Shown here: piece after piece, positions 58,201 through 64,000 of the stretch
Numbering within the stretch: position 1 is the first letter of the stretch
Layout of the letters: every line of letters starts with the position of its first letter
Origin: Candidatus Defluviilinea proxima
GTDB taxonomy: Bacteria; Chloroflexota; Anaerolineae; Anaerolineales; Villigracilaceae
DNA: 64,000 nucleotides
Direction: 5' to 3'
Assembly: GCA_016721115.1 (NCBI GenBank)
Contig: JADKIW010000001.1
Span: forward strand, 3,301,501 to 3,365,500
Position numbers and translations under genes: made by a program
Notes under the pieces: model-generated
What the model saw: the letters and a program-made list of their open reading frames with translations, nothing else
Told to the model about the DNA's origin: nothing
Database searches by the model: none

Positions 58201-61098
58201 ATGGTGTTCGTCGAACGTGGACTGAATCATCTCAGGCGAAGCGCGTCCCTGCAAAGGCACAGACGTGCGTTCTTCCAACTTGCCTGGGGATTATACAAAC
58301 GTCCATTGCTCATCGCTGGCTGGACAGCCTCCGTTGCCATCATCGTGCTGGCGCTTGTCCGCAACTTGATCCTCCTTGGTGGCGGGCGGATTCAACAAAC
58401 CTGGGCAGCAATTGGTCTGCTCATTATCACAGCGTTATACGCTCTCTCAGCACGGTTATTCCAAAAAGCACGTTTTGTCTGGTTCGCAGTTATTGTGGTC
58501 TTCGCTCCATGGACGATCATCACAAACCTTGGATGGTTCACAGCCTTCAAGCCATCTCTGCCTGATTTTGCCGTGAGTTGGACAGCCCTTGCATGGATAT
58601 TGTTCCTGACCGGTTTGCTGATTGCATCACGTGCTCCGTTCGCTTATGCAAAACCGCTCAAAACAGCGACCTACATTTTGCTTCCCTTCTCGATACTGTG
58701 GGCAATCGCAAACACAGATGCGAGCCTTTACACGGTTGGTTTATCCATCGCGTTGTATGCTGTCTCTGCATGGTTAAATCACAAACAAACGCAAACAACC
58801 AGTGACAATTTATCCCCTCTCACCGCAACAAAGTTCCTTTACCCCGCCCTCGGCCTCATTCCTCTTTGGAGCGTGTATTGGCTCGATTATCTTTCGCCAA
58901 ATGCGCTCCATGAACATTTCGGCTTACTCATCCTCACATTTGGCGTTCTGGGTCTAGCAACTGGCATCTTTCTTGAACGCATCGCTCCCCGACCCGAACT
59001 AAAACGCGCCTACGGATTACCTGCCTATCTGACAGGCTATATCGCCATCATGATTGGCACAATGATGGTTGCACATGTTCAAAACATGGTCGCAGCAGCG
59101 CTTCTTTATGATGCGCTACTGATGGCTACGTCGGCGTGGTTGTTTAGAAGTTCTTTGTGGTTGTATCCAGCCACTTCCTTGACGGCTCTCTCGCTCATCA
59201 TTGCCCTCAACGAGTCAAATGTCCCTGCAGAGCGGCAAGGATGGTGGCTGATCGGGTTGGCTGCTGTGTATCTCGTCGGCGCATGGGTTTTACGGCGTGC
59301 CCAATCGGATTCCTATGCTTCGGTCCTCATCATCGCAGGCTTCGCTGTTACCGCTCTGGGCTTGCCTCCCTCCAGCCTCGACCAAACAGGAGCCATTTGG
59401 GGCTACGGGGCTGCCGCTCTGCTTTATGCAGTCTGCGCCTTCTGGTTGCACCAGCCCCTATTGCTGACTCCCGCTTCCCTGCTTATCGTTGTGCCGTATG
59501 CAGCACTTATTCAACGTTCATCCATTCCATTACAGTATCAAGGACTAAGTCTCTTTCCCGGGGCGGTGCTTGTAGTAGCGGCAGGGCTGGCGTTGGATCG
59601 TCGCTTTGGAAGCTTGGCAAGCCTCCAGGGCAGGTGGTTTACCAAACTCGTAAACCGTTTTCTCAACTGGTGGGCGCTTCCACTTTATATTTTGGGATTG
59701 GGATTGGCGACCGTTGCTCCCTTCTTCACAGACTCAAACTCAGGGCAGATCGCGTTGAACTTCCTTTTGCTCGCTTCATTCTACGGGTGGGCAGTTTACC
59801 GTTTCCAGTCACGTTTCTGGCTGTTGACTGCCCTCCTCACCACTCATTTCAGTCTCGGCTTTTATCTGGATACATTCGGCTTGTGGCGAACCGCTGCGGA
59901 GGCAGAAGCATGGCTACGCTTCATTCCATTGACCACACTCATGCTTGCCAGTGGGTTGTTTGTCGAAAGGCGTTTGAATGAAGGCTCTCCATTGCACATA
60001 CAAAGATTGTTCGTTGGTTGGTCGCGCCCATTTTATTTGTTCGTATTGATTGATGTTCTGTTCTCGCAATTGGGAAGTGTAGGTGGAACATTCGCAGGCG
60101 CATGGGTTTCGATCATCAATATGTTAATAATAGCTGCACTGGCTTCCTTATGGTCGGCGCCCATTCTGTCATATGTCAGTGCGTTCCTGGGGTTTTCAGC
60201 ATTGGTGCAATGGCGTGAGGCAGCAGATTGGTTGAACATCAATCTACCTGTCCATTATGCGGCGTTGGCGTTGGGATATGGCGCTTTGGGGTTTGGATAC
60301 ACCTTGTTGAAAGCGTATACAGGTTCGGGTGAGGGAGATGTTGCTTCCCATCCAGTGCGGAGTTGGTACTCGGTTTGGGAAGTTCCATTACAGAGGTCGG
60401 CCATCATTCTATCCATCCTATCGCTTGGAATAGGTACGATCCTCGGCGTTGACATCGCTCGCTGGAGTGTTCGAGCGTTCTTCGGAACGTCTTTCCGCCA
60501 GATCGTGGATACTGAGACGGTATACATGGCGGTGTGGGTGTTATCGTTGATCGGCCTGTTGTATATTGCCGCTTCGGCCGTGTATAAACGTGTTCGACTT
60601 AGTTATCTGGCGTTTGGCATGTTGATGGCTGGATGGTTCCTGTATGCGTACTACATCAACGCGTGGGATAATCTGCGGCAGTTGCAGTGGTATGCACTTC
60701 CTGCGGGGCTATACTTGTTGGGTATTGGCTTTGTGGAGTGGACGCGCAGCAACAAGCCCTTTGCACGCTGGTTGGATTACATGGCAATGTTGTTGATGTT
60801 GGGTTCGCTCTTTTGGCAAACACTCTCCTTTGGCTGGTTATTTGCGCTGTTGTTGGGGAGCGAAGGCTTTGCTGCGTTCTGGTGGGGTAGTGCACGGCGA
60901 TTGAGGCGGTTCTTCTATGCAGGTATGGCGGGTGTGGTGCTGGCAGGGCTGGGACAATTACTCAACGCCTTGCAGGAAGTGAATCAGTGGATCACGTTTG
61001 GATTGATCGGTTTGGTGCTGGTGATCCTGGCAATCATTGTGGAGCGCAGACTTGAGACGATCAAAGCCTGGCAGCAAGTGCTGGAGACTTGGGAATAA
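55273..61098 (+). CDS. Giant polytopic membrane protein with N-terminal zinc ribbon
   Basis: 1941 residues. The N-terminus MHCPRCRHSDFILDGTCSKC is a CxxC...CxxC zinc ribbon; residues ~25-190 are helical/charged with repeated W..SGW..sgfLP-like units (EQGILKNFPKHLQKHYQ, KAGWVKSGFLPRYYARL); after a Pro-rich linker, from about residue 230 to the end lie some 50 hydrophobic segments with short loops. The layout resembles bacterial DUF2157/SCO7613-type giant membrane proteins; no transport or enzyme motif is apparent. The first of three tightly spaced genes (next starts 6 bp after the stop). Function unknown. Confidence 0.8.
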   Translation: MHCPRCRHSDFILDGTCSKCGFHGDPNQIEELSRLDWLLSEMDTWVEQGILKNFPKHLQKHYQARQQEVKSKLWLTYVRFTPEEAEKAWTELRHHEVLFEQIEIWSKAGWVKSGFLPRYYARLLELQARLEGNDRPQTEVSPPTRLDELSFLEEAVQRLILRGDFSSLTAQGKVLSQLSAEKSQLESALRPPVKKEAERPIQKKETATLSPHPETVPAVPAPPRPPLRERLWRSILSERTLQALLFLGIFLLFVAAVSFVVWGWEDFPPPVRVAIPFGFTALFFVLGQVVRTKTHLDRSALALSAIAALLIPIDSYTIYANYGSPPAGWAEFWLITSLACLIAYILSALYIQSRFFGYITGLAAGSTLLSLIEVTTDISRDWYSAAISILAVVMIILGTRISHHPRPGRWQVFADPFRYLALWIPAAAMPLTLGLRLITRDTFDTLHYAMSVNWFLGGFIFGWGAIYHRSRSLGILAAITLPISVYMAQGAIFYHADINPAWHALGLTCLTPLYVFTGYKLSSFKDDEVLSSHGHTATRWGTALIIIAALLSLTDLHSGTAAAVSHGVLVFSTALSAMLWQKPRSLYGTSFFSFTASTFAMTELNLNLNQVGVGWASLAILHILLVLRLSRPSPNLEHRTPFLRTLVIAAYFIAVLSILPPLFLYEGQLLAYALGNWIALSAWGAYLAHRGQVGFNPLQPVEKPRLFKDLINTGAIYHWLASLPLPFWVWIVNRNNEFPDYVLPLLLIGLAWLMVLLSHRLNSVAREFYLPWRLTGLTVSVVALMIAFANASDGYVLPITLLAAGVLYFTDTLLSQERLGFYPAGLVTAWGLWHILDHAEVNNEVITFALCFLVAIYFIAGLEAERRKLSFGRYDFLAPLYHTAHLIALIVLARIYFNFLLDIIGAEEWTDTQQLWGAADQLLLGVIYGIFAWGRYQEFWGHIAAWLGMAGGGFIAIIYSRGHGSLAAKGAIIAVLMVFVERGLNHLRRSASLQRHRRAFFQLAWGLYKRPLLIAGWTASVAIIVLALVRNLILLGGGRIQQTWAAIGLLIITALYALSARLFQKARFVWFAVIVVFAPWTIITNLGWFTAFKPSLPDFAVSWTALAWILFLTGLLIASRAPFAYAKPLKTATYILLPFSILWAIANTDASLYTVGLSIALYAVSAWLNHKQTQTTSDNLSPLTATKFLYPALGLIPLWSVYWLDYLSPNALHEHFGLLILTFGVLGLATGIFLERIAPRPELKRAYGLPAYLTGYIAIMIGTMMVAHVQNMVAAALLYDALLMATSAWLFRSSLWLYPATSLTALSLIIALNESNVPAERQGWWLIGLAAVYLVGAWVLRRAQSDSYASVLIIAGFAVTALGLPPSSLDQTGAIWGYGAAALLYAVCAFWLHQPLLLTPASLLIVVPYAALIQRSSIPLQYQGLSLFPGAVLVVAAGLALDRRFGSLASLQGRWFTKLVNRFLNWWALPLYILGLGLATVAPFFTDSNSGQIALNFLLLASFYGWAVYRFQSRFWLLTALLTTHFSLGFYLDTFGLWRTAAEAEAWLRFIPLTTLMLASGLFVERRLNEGSPLHIQRLFVGWSRPFYLFVLIDVLFSQLGSVGGTFAGAWVSIINMLIIAALASLWSAPILSYVSAFLGFSALVQWREAADWLNINLPVHYAALALGYGALGFGYTLLKAYTGSGEGDVASHPVRSWYSVWEVPLQRSAIILSILSLGIGTILGVDIARWSVRAFFGTSFRQIVDTETVYMAVWVLSLIGLLYIAASAVYKRVRLSYLAFGMLMAGWFLYAYYINAWDNLRQLQWYALPAGLYLLGIGFVEWTRSNKPFARWLDYMAMLLMLGSLFWQTLSFGWLFALLLGSEGFAAFWWGSARRLRRFFYAGMAGVVLAGLGQLLNALQEVNQWITFGLIGLVLVILAIIVERRLETIKAWQQVLETWE

Positions 61099-61103
61099 GA
61101 CAT

Positions 61104-62444
61104 ATGAATAACTCAACACCAACCTGGCACAAACGTACTGTCATGATTATTGGCTTGATCCTGGCCATCATGGGTTTGCCGTTCACGATCAATCTGCTTT
61201 GTATCGTGCCATTGCTGTTGATAAACTCCAGCGGTTCAGATGCGGCGATCTATGGGGTGGTCAGTCTTACATTTGCGTTGCTTACGTTTGGGGCAGGTGC
61301 TGTAGCGTATATACATGGCAACCGTGCCTTGAAGGATAAGCCATCGAATCCAATTCGATTTACCTTGCAGCCCATGTTGATGCTGGGAGCATTTATCTTG
61401 TTGCTCAGCATCGGGTTGGTTTTCCAATCATCTGACTTTGCGGTCGCAATTTTGTTCCCGCCCATCATGCTGGCTTGCGCAATGCTGCCACCCTTATGGG
61501 CAGTGATTTGGATGATTCCACGCGCACAGCAAAAGCAAGTGAAAGAGCCATCAGAGGAGCATCAGGAGGGGGAGTTGAACCAGCCATCTCTGAGTTGGAG
61601 GCGCGGCCTGCTTGCATTTACAGGAGGAGCGACGGTCAGTGTCTTCATCGCCATTGTGTTGGAGATCCTGCTGCCGGTCGTCATCTTCGCTTTGATTTCT
61701 GACCTTGCAGATACGGTCGCTGACAGTATGCGTGTTGTATTCCGTGAACTATCAAGCAGGGATGTTGCCAATGCCCTGACAGATCGCGGTTTCATTTATC
61801 TCTTTACACAACTTGCGATCATCGCCCCACTTGCCGAGGAGATCGCAAAGCCTTTGGTTGTTCTGCCATTGGTGCGCAACTTGAACAAACAGGAGACCTT
61901 CTGGATTGGTGCATTGGCTGGCGCGGGGTTTGCCGCGCTTGAGAACGTGGTATATGCCACAAGCGGGTTTTATATCTGGGCAGGCATTTTGCTTGTGCGC
62001 GCGTTGGGCAGCGCGTTACATCCGCTTGGGTCGGGACTGGTTGCGCTTGGCTGGCGGGACGTGTTGCGCGGTGAAAAGGACGCGGGCAAAAATTGGTGGA
62101 AACGGTTTGGGATTGCGACAACGGTTCATGCGGTATGGAATGGAGGTTCGCTTCTTGTCATATCGTTGGGCGGGGCGCGCTTCTTTGGAGATCTGCCTCC
62201 TGAGATCGATATCCTTGGTCTCTCCGCGGCTGGAACAACGCTGGCGTTCCTTATCATCCTTGGCATCTCCGCTTTATGGATCGGACGCGCTTACGGACAT
62301 GACAAGCCATTTCTACTATCAGAAGGCACATCCGATGAAGAACGCTTCATTCCCTCTGATCGTGCGGCGGCGATCTGGGCAATTGCCTGTTTGATCGCGA
62401 TCGTCCCCGCAGGAATTGCAGGACTCAAGCTATGGCTGCCATGA
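61104..62444 (+). CDS. PrsW-type intramembrane protease-like protein
   Basis: 446 residues from the ATG at 61104 (the TTG at 61089 is inside the previous gene). About nine membrane segments. The PrsW motifs are in the second half: APLAEEIAKPLVVLPLVRNL (EExxK), GAGFAALENVVYA (FxxxEN) and TTVHAVWNGG (HxxxN/D). PrsW family members cleave anti-sigma factors and similar single-pass proteins. The gene overlaps the next by 4 bp. The likely substrates in this genome include anti-sigma-like proteins; no direct link to the ECF pair at 24.7-27.7 kb is shown. Confidence 0.88.
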   Translation: MNNSTPTWHKRTVMIIGLILAIMGLPFTINLLCIVPLLLINSSGSDAAIYGVVSLTFALLTFGAGAVAYIHGNRALKDKPSNPIRFTLQPMLMLGAFILLLSIGLVFQSSDFAVAILFPPIMLACAMLPPLWAVIWMIPRAQQKQVKEPSEEHQEGELNQPSLSWRRGLLAFTGGATVSVFIAIVLEILLPVVIFALISDLADTVADSMRVVFRELSSRDVANALTDRGFIYLFTQLAIIAPLAEEIAKPLVVLPLVRNLNKQETFWIGALAGAGFAALENVVYATSGFYIWAGILLVRALGSALHPLGSGLVALGWRDVLRGEKDAGKNWWKRFGIATTVHAVWNGGSLLVISLGGARFFGDLPPEIDILGLSAAGTTLAFLIILGISALWIGRAYGHDKPFLLSEGTSDEERFIPSDRAAAIWAIACLIAIVPAGIAGLKLWLP

Positions 62445-62977
62445 AGAAACGCCTGAACCTCTTTATTGCGTTGGGGGTGATCTTCGCCAACCTATTCACC
62501 TGGGGGCAAATTCTACTGGCTGCATCCAATCCGCATGTAGTCGAACCGATCATGGATCCTGAGGTTCGCGCATTGTTGGATTATATCCATTCAGGAGAAC
62601 ATTCCGGTGAAACTTGGGAGGTAACACTGTCCGAACTTGAAGCGGAGCAAACCATTACGTGGTATCTGAATCGCTGGCCCCAGATCCCGTTTGCTTACCC
62701 TGAAATTCACATCACACCTGATTCAATTTCAGGTGAAGGGGATGTCATTATCACGGGCTTACATTTCCATGTCAGCGGAAAAGCACGTGTCACACTGGAA
62801 GATGGCCTGCCCGTTGTCGAAATTCTGGATTTGAATCTACCGTTACCTGGTTCAATGAAAGACACGATCGAACAGGAAATTCAACATCAACTTCGCCGCG
62901 CAGAACTGCTCCCGGTGCGCTTCACTTCCGCAGAATGGGGTGATGGTGTGGTTGTGGTAAAAGGGTTTATTCGTTAA
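62441..62977 (+). CDS. Exported protein of unknown function, coupled to prsW-like gene
   Basis: 178 residues from an ATG in the ATGA overlap with the upstream stop; the alternative ATG at 62432 has no better ribosome site. MKKRLNLFIALGVIFANLFT is a signal peptide or anchor. The rest (TWEVTLSELEAEQTITWYLN...GEGDVIITGLHFHVSGKARV...VEILDLNLPLPGS) has the look of lipid-binding LmeA/DUF2993-like beta domains; this is by resemblance only. It is third in the operon with the giant protein and the protease. Confidence 0.7.
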   Translation: MKKRLNLFIALGVIFANLFTWGQILLAASNPHVVEPIMDPEVRALLDYIHSGEHSGETWEVTLSELEAEQTITWYLNRWPQIPFAYPEIHITPDSISGEGDVIITGLHFHVSGKARVTLEDGLPVVEILDLNLPLPGSMKDTIEQEIQHQLRRAELLPVRFTSAEWGDGVVVVKGFIR

Positions 62978-63062
62978 GGCAATTTTTGATGCCCATTTGC
63001 CAAAGTGGGTAGCAGGTCTTAAGCAATAAATTTATTGAAGAAGAGGAAATAGAGGAAATCAA

Positions 63063-63109
63063 AACGCAATACACACCGTCGTTCTTGATTGGACGGTGCA
63101 TATTGCGTT
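63063..63109. terminator. Hairpin terminator after the operon
   Basis: Arms aacgcaatacacaccgtc / gacggtgcatattgcgtt with an 11-nt loop. It can serve the plus-strand operon and the minus-strand pseudogene. Confidence 0.75.
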
Positions 63110-63124
63110 CTTTCGTTTTGACAA

Positions 63125-63478
63125 TCACTTAGCATAGGCTTGGACAGGCAGAGCGATGAATTGCCCAGAAGTCGTTGCACGAGCATAATATGTGAATGTG
63201 CGGTTACCCTTTTCGACGGATGTGATAAAAAAGACCACACGACCCCCGTGGATTTACTTGTAGTTGTAGCCATAGTCTTGCCAATAATATGGCCTGTAGT
63301 CCTCATATCCCCACATATTCAATGCTGACTTGGTTGGCTGCGCTCAATCCTTCATTTAGAGTTTCCAAACCACCAGGGAGATAATCCTCCACTACAACAA
63401 AGAATACGTCATCAGGCATTTGTACACTTACTTCCACCTTGACCAACTGTCCGGCGGTAAGGATGGAGATCGGTCCCT
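63125..63478 (-). pseudogene. Alpha-2-macroglobulin C-terminal fragment
   Basis: On the minus strand two frames together give ISILTAGQLVKVEVSVQMPD, then FFVVVEDYLPGGLETLNEGL, and after a frame change YEDYRPYYWQDYGYNYK, stop, IHGGRVVFFITSV and TYYARATTSGQFIALPVQAY with a stop. This order matches the last domain of bacterial alpha-2-macroglobulins (vvvEdplPaGlE..., RVVFF, tYlaRattpGxF..lP). It has at least one frameshift and one in-frame stop, and no upstream part, so it is a decayed remnant. The rest of 62978-63539 holds only the terminator and the next gene's upstream region. Confidence 0.75.
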
Positions 63479-63539
63479 GACATAATCAGTAGATTGAAAA
63501 CGAGTAAAATAACAAAAAGAAGTTGTAGAGCATCTCATT

Positions 63540-64000
63540 ATGAAAACACCAATCCGTAGACGTCAGTTCCTGAAATTAATGGGGACATCACTGCTTTCCT
63601 TCTTCCTACATCAGTGTGGTTTGCAGCCGTCCACATTGAATGCACCAACTGAAATCGTCACGGCTCTACCGAACACGCCACAAACAGCCATAGTAGCACC
63701 ATCAGCGACTGTGGTTCCATCTCATACACCATCTCCCCAGCCGACGGCAACGCTCGATAGCCAGTCCACAGCTGCAATTGGACAGATAAATACCTATGAT
63801 GTCTCACGACTTCGTGAAAAATTGCAGGAAATGTTCCAGCAGATCGGTGGACTGGCAGGTCTTGTTCGGCCAGGGTCACGGGTGGTGATTAAACCCAACT
63901 TAACTGGCAATACATGGTCTGATGCCAACTTACCCGCATTCCCCACAGAGCTCTTTGTTACTCATCCTGCACTGATACAGGCGTTTGCTGAATTACTGAT
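63540..64000 (+). CDS. DUF362-family protein with Tat signal (runs off the right edge)
   Basis: The first ~153 codons are present. MKTPIRRRQFLKLMGTSLLS is a Tat-like signal (RRRQFLK), followed by a Cys (HQCGL) that may be a lipobox, then a long Thr/Ser/Pro linker. The start of the DUF362 domain is visible as INTYDVSRLREKLQEMFQQI and GSRVVIKPNLTG, the usual opening of that family. DUF362 proteins often bind iron-sulfur clusters or act as exported redox/periplasmic proteins; nothing more can be said without the C-terminus. Confidence 0.85.
   Translation, partial: MKTPIRRRQFLKLMGTSLLSFFLHQCGLQPSTLNAPTEIVTALPNTPQTAIVAPSATVVPSHTPSPQPTATLDSQSTAAIGQINTYDVSRLREKLQEMFQQIGGLAGLVRPGSRVVIKPNLTGNTWSDANLPAFPTELFVTHPALIQAFAELL

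Noticed and set aside
61089..61103. Upstream TTG start for the PrsW-like gene
   Set aside because: It lies inside the giant gene with no ribosome site; the ATG at 61104 is better.
1..64000. Phage integrase, transposase, rRNA or replication origin
   Set aside because: None seen on either strand.

Overview
The window looks like a chromosomal segment of a member of the Chloroflexota, most likely Anaerolineae. This is inferred from gene style and not from a marker gene: intermediate GC, many secreted or lipid-anchored proteins with Thr/Pro-rich linkers, a FIMAH-type lipoprotein, WecB/WecC cell-surface genes, a PknB-type kinase with a long extracytoplasmic part, an ECF sigma factor with a large membrane partner, and many palindromic interspersed repeats. 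Another striking trait is that at least ten genes have a -10 box only 6-8 nt upstream of the start codon, which suggests frequent leaderless transcription.

Region 1 (1-13 kb) is accessory and mosaic. A minus-strand type I restriction-modification locus runs hsdM, hsdS, then two cargo genes (a membrane protein with a possible phospholipase-D-like domain and a lipoprotein), then a DUF559 endonuclease-like gene and hsdR, which leaves the window on the left. Each cargo gene is followed by a decayed copy of the hsdS 3' end, and the locus is bracketed by two copies of a long hairpin repeat. To its right (6-10.5 kb) three unrelated genes (TPR protein, NTF2-like membrane protein, small hypothetical) each end in a near-identical terminator. 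Between them lie relics of a receiver domain, another hsdS tail and an hsdR tail. Secreted SH3 and other exported proteins and a degenerate GGDEF protein follow.

Region 2 (13-31 kb) holds proBA, a lipoprotein, an Uup-type ABC-F ATPase (with a relic of its own Walker A region 1.2 kb upstream), two tandem GT-C-like membrane proteins, an orphan FAD-binding molybdenum-hydroxylase-type subunit, an ECF sigma/anti-sigma-like pair, a hotdog thioesterase, a Ser/Thr kinase and an MTA/SAH-nucleosidase-like gene.

Region 3 (31-46 kb) is mostly housekeeping: GNAT, MFS, an operon rarA - dual-specificity phosphatase - histidine phosphatase - Smr, HAD, CNNM/CorC, selD, band-7 protein, PyrK-like protein, wecC-wecB, and an NfeD/stomatin operon. 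selD carries an in-frame UGA at its active site and is therefore best read as a selenoprotein, starting 49 codons upstream of the uninterrupted reading frame.

Region 4 (46-64 kb) has a RimI-like acetyltransferase, an RNase D-like exonuclease, a beta-CASP nuclease, tRNA-Ser(CGA), a split NAD synthetase, a small SWIM zinc-finger protein behind a leaderless mini-ORF and terminator, a Tat-exported L,D-transpeptidase, an orphan DNA methyltransferase, a response regulator with a degenerate receiver, initiator tRNA-fMet, a 1941-residue polytopic membrane protein, a PrsW-like protease, an exported protein, an alpha-2-macroglobulin pseudogene fragment and a truncated DUF362 protein.

The most unusual material is (i) the cargo-bearing type I RM locus with serial hsdS tails, (ii) palindromic repeats inserted in frame in hsdM and in the ABC-F gene and supplying stop codons elsewhere, and (iii) the Sec-containing SelD. 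No CRISPR array, rRNA, intact insertion sequence or replication origin was seen.
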